The position numbers and the translations under genes are program-made. From an uncultured Anaeromusa sp. (GTDB taxonomy: Bacteria > Bacillota > Negativicutes > Anaeromusales > Anaeromusaceae), in contig NZ_OY781460.1 of the NCBI RefSeq assembly GCF_963676855.1, forward strand, positions 2,889,501 through 2,953,500: 64,000 nucleotides of DNA, read 5' to 3'. Shown here in pieces: positions 25,064-32,756 of the stretch. Under the pieces are notes generated by a model. The model was not told the origin of the DNA, did no database searches, and saw nothing but the letters and a program-made list of their open reading frames with translations. Numbering within the stretch: position 1 is the first letter of the stretch; the number at the start of each line of letters is the position of its first letter.

Positions 25064-25732
25064 ATGGGCCCCTTTGCCTGGTTCAAATGGCAGGCGCTGT
25101 TTGCCGAATGGCCTGTTTTCTTAGAAGGGTTTTCCATGACAATCGCATTGTCTATCTTGGCTCTGCTTCTTTCCCTGACGCTGGGCATCCTCTTCGGCGT
25201 CCTTGGCACGGCTCAATACCGACCACTCCGCTGGATAAACCGTATCTATGTTGAGTTCATCCAGAATACGCCGTTGGTCATTCAGATCTTCTTTCTGTAT
25301 CACGCCCTGCCTCATTGGGGCGTGATGCTGCCGGTCTTTACGGTTGGCGTTTTGGGGATCGGCTTTTATCATGGCGCCTATATTGCCGAAGTTGTTCGCG
25401 CCGGTATCCTCGCAGTTTCCAAGGGGCAGCATGAGGCAGCGTATTCTCAAGGTTTTTCCTATTGGCAAGCGATGCGATTCATTATTCTACCCCAGGCTAA
25501 GCGTATGGCCTATCCGCCGCTAACCAATCAAGCTGTTAGTCTGATTAAAAACACTTCGGTCATGGCCATGGTTGCCGGTGGCGATCTGATGTACCAAGCA
25601 GATTCCTGGGCCAGCGCCAACTTGTATTACGGCCCGGCCTATGTCGTCACCGGTCTTTTATATCTCGCCCTTTGCTTTCCGCTGGCTACCTATGCACGTC
25701 GTATGGAGCGCCGCTTGGAGGTGTCGCTATAA
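25064..25732 (+). CDS. amino-acid ABC transporter permease (first)
   Basis: 222 residues, the usual length for the HisM/GlnP family. Three to five membrane helices, with the polar-amino-acid permease motifs [18 protein letters not shown] and the EAA loop [22 protein letters not shown]. The start is the ATG at 25064, just after the binding-protein stop; an in-frame ATG at 25046 lies inside that gene. The stop overlaps the next permease's ATG (TAATG), so the two are translationally coupled and probably form a heterodimer. Confidence 0.95.
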   Translation: MGPFAWFKWQALFAEWPVFLEGFSMTIALSILALLLSLTLGILFGVLGTAQYRPLRWINRIYVEFIQNTPLVIQIFFLYHALPHWGVMLPVFTVGVLGIGFYHGAYIAEVVRAGILAVSKGQHEAAYSQGFSYWQAMRFIILPQAKRMAYPPLTNQAVSLIKNTSVMAMVAGGDLMYQADSWASANLYYGPAYVVTGLLYLALCFPLATYARRMERRLEVSL

Positions 25733-26376
25733 TGTCTGAATTATTGCAGCCCGATATCCTCCGCTTTTTAGGAGAAGGTTTATTGACGACGCTATATATA
25801 TCAGTAGCCTCCATCATTCTCAGTCTCCTCTTCGGCACCTTGCTTGGTGTAGCTCGTTATTCCAACCACGCCATAGCCGCTCCATTGGCGGCTACTTATA
25901 TCGAAGCGGTTCGCAACACGCCCCTCTTACTCTTCATTCTGGCTGCCCGTTTCATGACTCCTTTGCCGCCTATCCAGGCTGGCGTAACCGCCATGACCGT
26001 CTTTACCAGCGCGATTATCGCCGAAATCGTCCGCGGTGGCTTGAACTCTATTTCTAAAGGGCAATGGGAGGCCGCCTCTTCTCAGGGCTTTGGCTACTGG
26101 CAGACATTGCGTTTCATTATTTTGCCGCAAGCCTTTCGCAACATGATCCCGCCCCTGGTTTCCCAATGCACCACAGTCATCAAGGATACTTCATTTGTCT
26201 GGGCCGTGGGTATTGAAGATTTGACAGGCAAGGGCATGATCATCATGGGAAAATACGGTTCCACCGCTCAGGTATTCAGTATGTTCGGCATGATTGCTTG
26301 CGCCTACTTCATCTTGAACTATTCCCTGTCTCAGTGGGCTCGGCAACAGCAACAGCGGTTGCTGCGCAGTCTATAA
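25732..26376 (+). CDS. amino-acid ABC transporter permease (second)
   Basis: 214 residues. Same family as the preceding gene: [18 protein letters not shown] and [23 protein letters not shown] are the matching motifs. The start is the ATG overlapping the previous stop, preceded by GGAGG. A longer frame from 25672 lies wholly inside the previous gene. It is the last gene of the operon and is followed by a strong terminator. Confidence 0.95.
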   Translation: MSELLQPDILRFLGEGLLTTLYISVASIILSLLFGTLLGVARYSNHAIAAPLAATYIEAVRNTPLLLFILAARFMTPLPPIQAGVTAMTVFTSAIIAEIVRGGLNSISKGQWEAASSQGFGYWQTLRFIILPQAFRNMIPPLVSQCTTVIKDTSFVWAVGIEDLTGKGMIIMGKYGSTAQVFSMFGMIACAYFILNYSLSQWARQQQQRLLRSL

Positions 26377-26389
26377 AACAATACTGTAA

Positions 26390-26438
26390 AGAAAAAAGAG
26401 AAAGAGCCCGCCTTAGGCAGGGTTCTTTCTCTTTTACA
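26390..26438 (+). terminator. terminator of the amino-acid ABC operon
   Basis: AAAAGAGAAAGAGCCCGCCT pairs with GGCAGGGTTCTTTCTCTTTT with small mismatches. It separates the operon from the Rossmann-MCP gene. Confidence 0.85.
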
Positions 26439-26484
26439 GCGAATTAATCCTACAAAGCAAGAATGACGCAAAGGAGAGGTTTCC

Positions 26485-27165
26485 ATGCATTTACTGCTGG
26501 TTGGAGGCGGCCGCAGCGGCGCTGAATTACTCAAATTATTTCAAGATATTGCCGAAGTATCAGTAGCAGGTATTGTCGACGTTAAGACTGACGTCGTTGG
26601 CATTCAATTGGCCAAAAGCTTACGAATTCCGACCTATCAGGATTTAAAGGAAGCATTGAGTATTCCTGCGGTCGATGTGGTTTTGAACATTACCGGCAAT
26701 CCCGAAGTGCAACGACAGATTGAAGAATACAAACCCGACCGGGTGCAGCTTGTGGATGGCTATATCACCTCTATCTTATACAACCTCTTGAAAGCCCAAA
26801 TTCTCATGTATGAAGAATTGGGCGGGCAGTTACAATCCTTAAGTCAATCTACGGATGAAGCCAAGGAACATATTCATAAAACCCATGACGTCATTGATTT
26901 CATCAAAAACGTCTCTCAACAAACCAATCTTCTGGGACTCAACGCCGCCATTGAAGCGGCCCGCGCCGGTGAGCAAGGGAAAGGGTTCGCAGTAGTAGCC
27001 AGTGAAGTGCGCAAACTGGCCGACAACAGCGTCGAAGCTACTAAGAAAATTACCGACATTCTCACAAAAGTGGAAAGTTCTATGCAAGTAGTCGTTTCCG
27101 GAATTGAAAACACTTCTAAGCTCGCAGAAAAACATATGTGCCATGAAAAAACCAGCGTTTCTTAA
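26485..27165 (+). CDS. soluble Rossmann-domain/MCP fusion protein
   Basis: 226 residues, no membrane helix. Residues 1-100 form a nucleotide-binding Rossmann-like domain: [17 protein letters not shown] (glycine-rich loop), [10 protein letters not shown], and [17 protein letters not shown], as in dehydrogenase or oxidoreductase N-termini. After a short helix comes a chemoreceptor signalling tip: [40 protein letters not shown]. The helical stalk is very short, so this would be a small cytoplasmic receptor reading perhaps NAD(H) or another dinucleotide. The last eight codons (CHEKTSVS) lie in the terminator hairpin, hinting that the C-terminus has been shortened. AAAGGAGAGG precedes the ATG. Binding and role are inferred. 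Confidence 0.82.
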   Translation: MHLLLVGGGRSGAELLKLFQDIAEVSVAGIVDVKTDVVGIQLAKSLRIPTYQDLKEALSIPAVDVVLNITGNPEVQRQIEEYKPDRVQLVDGYITSILYNLLKAQILMYEELGGQLQSLSQSTDEAKEHIHKTHDVIDFIKNVSQQTNLLGLNAAIEAARAGEQGKGFAVVASEVRKLADNSVEATKKITDILTKVESSMQVVVSGIENTSKLAEKHMCHEKTSVS

Positions 27166-27182
27166 AACGCTGGTTTTTCATT
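27146..27182. terminator. bidirectional terminator
   Basis: AAAACCAGCGTTT and AAACGCTGGTTTT pair around a 4-nt loop, with A/T-rich flanks on both sides. It lies between the convergent MCP-fusion and ABC-F genes and contains the MCP-fusion stop codon. Confidence 0.88.
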
Positions 27183-28738
27183 TAAACGATCTTGGTGGTC
27201 CAATCTTCCACATTCCAGATGTGGGTGACCCAGTCTTCATAAAACTCTGGTTCATGCGACACCAAGAGAACAGTTCCTTTAAATTCCTGCAGGGCCCGCT
27301 TGAGCTCGGCTTTGGCTTCTACGTCCAAATGGTTAGTCGGCTCGTCCAGCACCAGCCAGTTGATTTCTTTAAGCATCAGCTTACACAGGCGCACTTTGGC
27401 GCTTTCTCCGCCGCTGAGCACCATGATCTGACTAGTAATATGCTCATTCGTCAGGCCGCAGCGCGCCAAGGCCGCCCGCACCTCATAATTTGTCATACCG
27501 GGATATTCCTGCCAGACTTCTTCAATGGCTGTGTTGGTATTATGCCGAGTGGACTCCTGCTCAAAATAACCGGTAAACAGGTATTCTCCTTGAATGACTT
27601 CGCCGGCAAAAGGCTTGATTTCTCCCAACAACGTCTTAAGAAGCGTTGATTTCCCCAAACCGTTGACGCCCCTGATCGCTACCTTCTGGCCTCGTTCAAG
27701 CAAGATATCCACCGGACGGGTCAGGGCCTCATCATAGCCCAGCACCAAACCTTTCGCCTCAACAATGGTTCGGCTTGGCGTACGCGCTTCGCGGAAAGAA
27801 AAAGAAGCAGTCATCTTTTCCCGAGGTTTTTCTAAAATCTCCATCTTATCCAGGCGCTTCTTGCGGCTGTTGGCCATGCCGCGCGTAGCCACGCGGGCTT
27901 TGTTACGAGCAATGAAATCTTCCATACGCTCCACTTCCTGCTGCTGGCGTTCATAGGCCCGGATCTCCTGGTTCTTGCGCATCGCATAGGCCGCCTGGAA
28001 TTGATCATAGTTGCCGCTGTAACGAGTTAAGACGGTGCTTTCTACATGATAAATTACATTGACCACTTCATTTAAAAAAGGAATGTCATGAGAAACAAGA
28101 ATAAAGCTATTTTCATAGGCTTTCAAGTAGCCCTTAAGCCATTCAATATGCTCAAAGTCCAAGTAATTGGTAGGCTCATCGAGAATCAAAATAGTGGGAT
28201 TCTGCAATAGCAGCTTGGTCAAAAGCACCTTGGTCCGTTGACCGCCGCTCAGATCTGCCACATCCCGATCCAAGCCAATTTCACCCAAGCCCAGCCCATT
28301 CGCCACTTCTTCAATTTTAGCGTCCAGAATATAAAAGCCACTATGCTCCAGCGCGTCTTGAATCTCACCTACGGAGGCCATCATTTCATCCATTTCTTCC
28401 GGAGACGCTTCGCCCATTTTCTCATAGAGAGCTAGCATTTCCGCCTCCATATCGAACATCGCCTGAAAAGCTTCCCGCAGCACTTCCCGAATGCTCTTGC
28501 CGCGGCTAAGAACCGTATGCTGATCCAAGTAGCCAACCGTTACCCGGCTGGACCAGGCTACTTTTCCTTCATCCGGCGTCAGTTGTCCGGTAATAATATT
28601 TAAAAAGGTAGACTTCCCCTCGCCATTGGCGCCGACCAAGCCTACATGCTCTCCCTTAAGCAGACGAAACGATACTTCTTGTAAAATCTGACGAGCCCCA
28701 AAACCTTGGGACACGCTTTCAACGGTCAATACACTCAT
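27182..28738 (-). CDS. ABC-F ATPase (YbiT/YkpA-like)
   Basis: 518 residues with two ABC domains and no membrane part. Walker A sequences are GLVGANGEGKSTFLNI and AIRGVNGLGKSTLLKT, signatures LSGGQRTKVLLTKLL and LSGGESAKVRLCKLM, Walker B sequences LILDEPTNYLD and LVLDEPTNHLD. The P-site linker, rich in charged residues, lies between (about 240-320). ABC-F proteins bind the ribosomal E site, either as translation factors or to protect against antibiotics. The length and LDEPTNYLD/NHLD pair suggest a housekeeping YbiT/YkpA subgroup rather than a resistance type. Start ATG 28738 has AAGGAG upstream. Confidence 0.93.
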   Translation of the reverse strand: MSVLTVESVSQGFGARQILQEVSFRLLKGEHVGLVGANGEGKSTFLNIITGQLTPDEGKVAWSSRVTVGYLDQHTVLSRGKSIREVLREAFQAMFDMEAEMLALYEKMGEASPEEMDEMMASVGEIQDALEHSGFYILDAKIEEVANGLGLGEIGLDRDVADLSGGQRTKVLLTKLLLQNPTILILDEPTNYLDFEHIEWLKGYLKAYENSFILVSHDIPFLNEVVNVIYHVESTVLTRYSGNYDQFQAAYAMRKNQEIRAYERQQQEVERMEDFIARNKARVATRGMANSRKKRLDKMEILEKPREKMTASFSFREARTPSRTIVEAKGLVLGYDEALTRPVDILLERGQKVAIRGVNGLGKSTLLKTLLGEIKPFAGEVIQGEYLFTGYFEQESTRHNTNTAIEEVWQEYPGMTNYEVRAALARCGLTNEHITSQIMVLSGGESAKVRLCKLMLKEINWLVLDEPTNHLDVEAKAELKRALQEFKGTVLLVSHEPEFYEDWVTHIWNVEDWTTKIV

Positions 28739-28845
28739 GTTTTTCTCCTTGAAAAATCCATACTCATTTACTCACAGATAGCTTATATTTTAACGTGTCG
28801 AAGCCCTGGCTGTCAAAGGAAAAGTTCTTTTCCCTACTCGTTCTC

Positions 28846-28874
28846 TTGCCAGGTTGCAGGCATCGTGCTATGAT
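28846..28874 (+). promoter_or_regulatory. promoter of the TPP-riboswitch operon
   Basis: TTGCCA, 17-nt spacer, TATGAT, about 20 nt before the aptamer. Confidence 0.65.
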
Positions 28875-28891
28875 AAAATTTAGAATCATAT

Positions 28892-28990
28892 AGCAAGCTA
28901 GGGGGGCCAGAAGCGGCTGGCTGAGATACGGATCCTCATTCCGTGACCCTTTGACCTGATCTGGATTATACCAGCGTAGGAAAAGCTCCC
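28892..28990 (+). promoter_or_regulatory. TPP (thiamin pyrophosphate) riboswitch aptamer
   Basis: Contains the THI-box blocks in order: GGGGGGCC, GGCTGGCTGAGA, a GATACGGATCC arm, ACCCTTTGACCTGATCTGG, ATTATACCAGCGTAGG. CTGAGA and the CCTGATCTGGATTATACCAGCG segment bind the pyrimidine and pyrophosphate of TPP. The terminator that follows and the thiamin salvage genes downstream confirm the call. Confidence 0.97.
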
Positions 28991-29003
28991 ATGCATGCCA
29001 TGC

Positions 29004-29040
29004 AAGCGCATTCCCCGCGGAATGCGCTTTTGTTTTTCCC
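29004..29040 (+). terminator. TPP riboswitch expression-platform terminator
   Basis: AAGCGCATTCC and GGAATGCGCTT form a hairpin followed by TTGTTTTT, between the aptamer and cytX. TPP binding would favour it and turn the operon off. Confidence 0.9.
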
Positions 29041-29089
29041 TCACCTTGTTCAGCTGCTTGCTCTGCAAAAAAAGAAAGAAGGTATCTTC

Positions 29090-30322
29090 ATGCAACCACC
29101 GTTAAAAACCATTCGTTTTCCCCATTTTTTCTTTCTCTGGTTCGGCGCCGCCGTTTCCATGGCGGAAATATTAGCCGGAGGCCTCTTAGCTCCACTAGGG
29201 TTTGAAGACGGCCTACTGGCTATTTTAGGCGGTCATGCTCTGGGAACAGTCCTGCTGGTTCTCTGCGGCTTGATCGGTTTTCGCGAAGGCCTTTCCGCTA
29301 TTGAATCCACGCGCATTTCGTTTGGCGTCTACGGCGCCAAACTATTTTCCCTCTTCAATATTTTGCAGCTAGTTGGCTGGACCTCAATTATGATCCTGGC
29401 CGCTGCCCGCTCGTTGAACGAAACCAGCCGCCAGCTTTGGCAAATAGATCAATATGGTCTTTGGTGCCTTTTGGTCGGCGCGTTGGTACTGCTTTGGATT
29501 TTTCTTGACCGTGAAGCCGGCTGGAAAAAAGCCAACATGGCCGCCGCTTTGCTTTTGTTTGCCCTGACCATCGTCATGAGCAGCGTTGTCTTCGCCGACA
29601 CTACGGTTCTGAGTAAGCCGGCAGCCGGAGGCATGCCTTTTGGCGCGGGCTTTGAGCTCAGCGTGGTCATGCCCCTTTCCTGGCTGCCTCTTATCGCCGA
29701 CTATACCCGCTTCGCTCGTTCCGGTCAAGGAGCCGCCTGGGGCAGCGGCCTGGGTTATTTCCTTGGCAGCTGCTGGATGTACATTATCGGCCTTAGCGTA
29801 GCTCTTGTCGCTGGGCAGGCTGATCCCGCAGGCATGCTGTTGGCAGCCAATCTGGGACTTTCCGTTTTGGCCATCGTTCTTTTAGCCACCATTACCACCA
29901 CCTTTATGGACGCCTACTCCGCTGGCGTCAGCGTACATACGCTGCTGCCGGGCTTTAATGAAAAACATGCAGCTTTAGCAGTAACCGTCGCCGGTACCTT
30001 GCTAGCTCTCGGCGTCGACATGGAACAATACGAGGATTTCCTCCTCCTGATCGGTTCCGTCTTTGCGCCACTCTTCGCCATCCTGCTCAGCGACTATTTC
30101 CTTTTAGGAAATCGACAATTGCAGCCTGGCCTGATGGTCAACTGGCTGGCTCTAGTCATTTGGGCCTTAGGCGTCACACTCTACTATCAGCTGCTTAAGC
30201 TTGATCTTGTCATCGGTGCTACTGTGCCAGTCATGTTTGCCACTGCGTTTACTTATATCCTCGTAGGGAGGTTTGCCGCCAAATGGAGCTTCCAGAAAGA
30301 CTCGCTGAAAACATCCGCTTAA
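29090..30322 (+). CDS. cytX: hydroxymethylpyrimidine permease, NCS1 family
   Basis: About 410 residues, twelve hydrophobic segments, cytosine-permease (NCS1) family. RFPHFFFLWFGAAVSMAEI and the central PLSWLPLIADYTRFAR resemble the CytX branch, which is linked to thiamin pyrimidine uptake. The TPP riboswitch directly upstream and thiM and thiW downstream support that role. The start is the ATG at 29090, preceded by AAAGAAAGAAGG; the upstream frame from 28991 runs through the riboswitch terminator and is rejected. The 3' end overlaps thiM by 40 bases. Confidence 0.92.
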   Translation: MQPPLKTIRFPHFFFLWFGAAVSMAEILAGGLLAPLGFEDGLLAILGGHALGTVLLVLCGLIGFREGLSAIESTRISFGVYGAKLFSLFNILQLVGWTSIMILAAARSLNETSRQLWQIDQYGLWCLLVGALVLLWIFLDREAGWKKANMAAALLLFALTIVMSSVVFADTTVLSKPAAGGMPFGAGFELSVVMPLSWLPLIADYTRFARSGQGAAWGSGLGYFLGSCWMYIIGLSVALVAGQADPAGMLLAANLGLSVLAIVLLATITTTFMDAYSAGVSVHTLLPGFNEKHAALAVTVAGTLLALGVDMEQYEDFLLLIGSVFAPLFAILLSDYFLLGNRQLQPGLMVNWLALVIWALGVTLYYQLLKLDLVIGATVPVMFATAFTYILVGRFAAKWSFQKDSLKTSA

Positions 30323-31113
30323 TTCAAAACCACCACCCCTTAGTCCATCAAATTACTAACCAAGTAACTATGCAGGATTGCGCCAACATCACCTTAGCCA
30401 TCGGCGCTTCCCCAGTCATGGCTAACGCCCCGGAAGAAGCCGCGGAAATCACGGCTCACGCCAAGGCACTAGTCCTTAACCTGGGAACCCTGCAGCCCCG
30501 CAGCGCTGAAGCTATGCTTTTAGCAGGAAAAGTCGCCAAAGCCCAAGGCATCCCCATCGTGTTGGACCCAGTGGGCGTCGGCGCTACTCGCCTGCGTCGG
30601 CAAACGGCCGCCAGGCTGCTCGAAGAATGTCCCCCTGATATTATCAGGGGCAACTTGGCGGAAATCGCCGCTCTGACAGGGCAGACTATCGCCAGCCCCG
30701 GCGTTGATGCGTTAAAAGAGGTGGCCCAAGCCGCAGAAACCGCTTACCGCCTGGCTAAAAAGCTGCGCTGTATCGTGGCGATTTCGGGTGAAACCGATTG
30801 GATTGCCTCTCCCGAAAAGCAACCAGCCAGCTTGCATAATGGCGTACCCATGCTGCGCTTAGTAACAGGTACAGGCTGTATGAGCAGCGCCCTTATTGGC
30901 TGCGCTGCAGCGGTTTCATCCGCCTGGGAAGCAGCCATAACCGGCCTTGCTTGCATGGGTATTGCCGGCGAGCTGGCCGCTGCTAATTTAACTCCTTCGC
31001 AAGGAACCGGCAGCTTCCGCACCGGCTTATTTGACGCCGTCTCCACCTTAACCGGCGCTACGCTGCGCCAACACCTGCGCCTACAACTATCATCCACTCC
31101 AGGAGGTGCCTAA
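30283..31113 (+). CDS. thiM: hydroxyethylthiazole kinase
   Basis: 276 residues. Phosphorylates the thiazole alcohol in thiamin salvage. Recognisable parts are VHQITNQVTMQDCANITLAIGASPVMA, LNLGTL, PIVLDPVGVGATRLR, DIIRGNLAEIAALTG, and the catalytic TGTGCMSSALIGC with the conserved Cys. The ATG lies inside the end of cytX, preceded by GGGAGG. The stop overlaps the thiW start by one base (TAATG). Under the same TPP riboswitch as cytX. Confidence 0.97.
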   Translation: MELPERLAENIRLIQNHHPLVHQITNQVTMQDCANITLAIGASPVMANAPEEAAEITAHAKALVLNLGTLQPRSAEAMLLAGKVAKAQGIPIVLDPVGVGATRLRRQTAARLLEECPPDIIRGNLAEIAALTGQTIASPGVDALKEVAQAAETAYRLAKKLRCIVAISGETDWIASPEKQPASLHNGVPMLRLVTGTGCMSSALIGCAAAVSSAWEAAITGLACMGIAGELAAANLTPSQGTGSFRTGLFDAVSTLTGATLRQHLRLQLSSTPGGA

Positions 31114-31607
31114 TGTCAATTCGTCCGCTTGCTTTTACCGCTTTGTTTGTAGCCTTAGGCGTGCTTTTGGGCCACTTGGTCTACATTCCGATCGGCGTTG
31201 CTAAATGCTTTCCCATGCAGCATGCCATTAACGTCCTTTTAGCCGCGCTCTTAGGCACACGCTACGCCGTCAGCGGAGCGTTCACCATTTCCCTCTTGCG
31301 CAATCTCCTTGGCACCGGTTCGCTCTTGGCCTTTCCTGGCAGCCTCTGCGGCGCTTTCCTGGCAGGATGGCTCTTCCGCCGCACCGGCCACATTGCTGGC
31401 GCCGTAGCCGGTGAAATCATCGGCACAGGCCTCATAGGCGGCTTACTAGCATATCCGGTAGCCTCTTGGTTTCTCGGCTCGCAAGTCGGCGCTTTTTTCT
31501 TCATCATCCCTTTTCTAATCAGCACTACCGGCGGCAGTCTCATTGCGTATGTATTGTATCGCACGCCTTTGACCGCTGTTTTACAAAAGCGTTTAGCTTC
31601 GCATTGA
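31113..31607 (+). CDS. thiW: ECF transporter S component, thiazole-type
   Basis: 164 residues, about five hydrophobic segments. The pattern GVLLGHLVYIPIGVAKCFPMQHAIN and GTRYAVSGAFTISLLRNLLGTG fits the ThiW family of energy-coupling-factor S components, predicted thiazole importers. The location in a TPP-riboswitch operon straight after thiM supports it. ECF ATPase and T subunits are not nearby, as usual for group II ECF systems that share an energising module. GGAGG lies just before the ATG. Confidence 0.92.
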   Translation: MSIRPLAFTALFVALGVLLGHLVYIPIGVAKCFPMQHAINVLLAALLGTRYAVSGAFTISLLRNLLGTGSLLAFPGSLCGAFLAGWLFRRTGHIAGAVAGEIIGTGLIGGLLAYPVASWFLGSQVGAFFFIIPFLISTTGGSLIAYVLYRTPLTAVLQKRLASH

Positions 31608-31633
31608 GATTAATTGCAGCCTTTATAACTCAT

Positions 31634-31677
31634 GAACGAAAAACGTGTTTCGCCGTACGCGGAGCACGTTTTTTTAT
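31634..31677 (+). terminator. terminator of the thiamin salvage operon
   Basis: AAAACGTG pairs with CACGTTTT around a partly paired loop (TCGCCGTACGCGGA) and ends in TTTTTTTAT. Apart from this and the next promoter, the stretch 31608-31879 holds no gene. Confidence 0.8.
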
Positions 31678-31805
31678 ACTCCTTCGCAACATTGCTTCAT
31701 AACAAAATATAAGCTTCTTAAAGTCAGTTATACTAAGTAATTCAGACAAATCGGTTCTCTTTTGCCTAAAATAACGATAAATCAGCGAAAAAGAGTAAAA
31801 ATAGA

Positions 31806-31835
31806 TTGACAGCGCGATTTGCGGCATGCTATTTT
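31806..31835 (+). promoter_or_regulatory. promoter of the acetate-transporter-like gene
   Basis: TTGACA, 18-nt spacer, TATTTT, about 45 nt before the start codon. Confidence 0.5.
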
Positions 31836-31879
31836 ATTGTTCGTCGGATTTATTTTATTTTTTTAAGCAGGAGGCATTT

Positions 31880-32488
31880 ATGGAACAAAAACAACATGTA
31901 CAAATCGTCGTCGCCGATCCTACGGCCCTAGGTTTATTGGGCTTGGCCATCGTCACCTTTGTCGCCGCTTCACAGAAGCTGGCCTGGACAACCGGTATTT
32001 CCTTCGTCATTCCCTGGGCTGTTTTTCTTGGCTCCGCTGCCCAGCTCATGGCCTGCGTTTACGACTTCAAACACAATAATATCTTTGGCGCTACTGTATT
32101 CGGAGCCTACGGACTCTTCTGGATTGGAGTCGCCTCTTGCCTGCTCATCAAAGTAGGGGCGTTCGGACCACAGTTGGCCGCTTCCGTCGACCCTCGTCAA
32201 TTAGGTTTTGCCTACTTCGGTTATTTCATTTTCTCGCTCTTCGCAACTGTAGCTGCTACAGCTGCTCACAAAGTTCTATTAAGCATTATGATCCTTATTG
32301 ATGTGCTTCTTCTTTGCCTCTCTCTCGACGCCTGGGGCGTAGGCGGACATTTTCCCCATTCGGTGGCAGCCTGGTCAGAACTGACTATTGCTTTGCTCTC
32401 TTTCTACGGCAGCGGCGCCACCTTCCTTAATAAATTTTTCAATCGTCCTCTTCTTCCTGTAGGCAAAGCGCTGCAGCTTTTCAAATAA
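31880..32488 (+). CDS. acetate/succinate transporter, GPR1/FUN34/YaaH (SatP) family
   Basis: 202 residues, six hydrophobic segments, the usual size. The N-terminal DPTALGLLGLAIVTF corresponds to the family NPxPLGL motif, with D in place of N here. YGLFWIGVAS and the central helix pattern also fit. Members move acetate or succinate with protons. Start: the ATG at 31880, five bases after AGGAGG; the longer frame from 31826 runs through the promoter. Monocistronic, followed by a terminator. Confidence 0.88.
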   Translation: MEQKQHVQIVVADPTALGLLGLAIVTFVAASQKLAWTTGISFVIPWAVFLGSAAQLMACVYDFKHNNIFGATVFGAYGLFWIGVASCLLIKVGAFGPQLAASVDPRQLGFAYFGYFIFSLFATVAATAAHKVLLSIMILIDVLLLCLSLDAWGVGGHFPHSVAAWSELTIALLSFYGSGATFLNKFFNRPLLPVGKALQLFK

Positions 32489-32522
32489 AATAAGCCGTGC
32501 AAATGCACGGCTTATTTTATTG
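32487..32522. terminator. bidirectional terminator
   Basis: AAAATAAGCCGTGC pairs with GCACGGCTTATTTT around a tiny loop. It serves the convergent acetate transporter and ferredoxin-like genes. Confidence 0.88.
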
Positions 32523-32732
32523 TTCTTCCGCCTCCGCCAAAAGCGCTTCGATCTTCGGCGTACAGCGCTTGCCGCCGCAAGAGCCGCTGCCGGCGCCTGT
32601 GGCTTTTTGCACTTCCGCCACTGTTTTAGCGCCGCCGCGAATGACTTTTTTCATAACAGCCCGTGAAATCCCCTTGCACAAGCAGACTTTAGTCAGCTTG
32701 TCCAGCAGGTCCTCATTCAGTTCCTGACTCAT
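32517..32732 (-). CDS. BFD-like [2Fe-2S] protein
   Basis: 71 residues. Four cysteines in the pattern CLCKGISR...(about 30)...CGGKRC match the bacterioferritin-associated-ferredoxin/NirB-type [2Fe-2S] fold, where CxC and CxxxxC ligate the cluster. No attached catalytic domain. The start is the ATG at 32732, eight bases after GGAG. It follows the DASS transporter gene by 24 bases and is probably co-transcribed. What it passes electrons to is unknown; no bacterioferritin gene is nearby. Confidence 0.85.
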   Translation of the reverse strand: MSQELNEDLLDKLTKVCLCKGISRAVMKKVIRGGAKTVAEVQKATGAGSGSCGGKRCTPKIEALLAEAEEQ

Positions 32733-32756
32733 CTCAACACTCCTTTCAAGCTGCAC

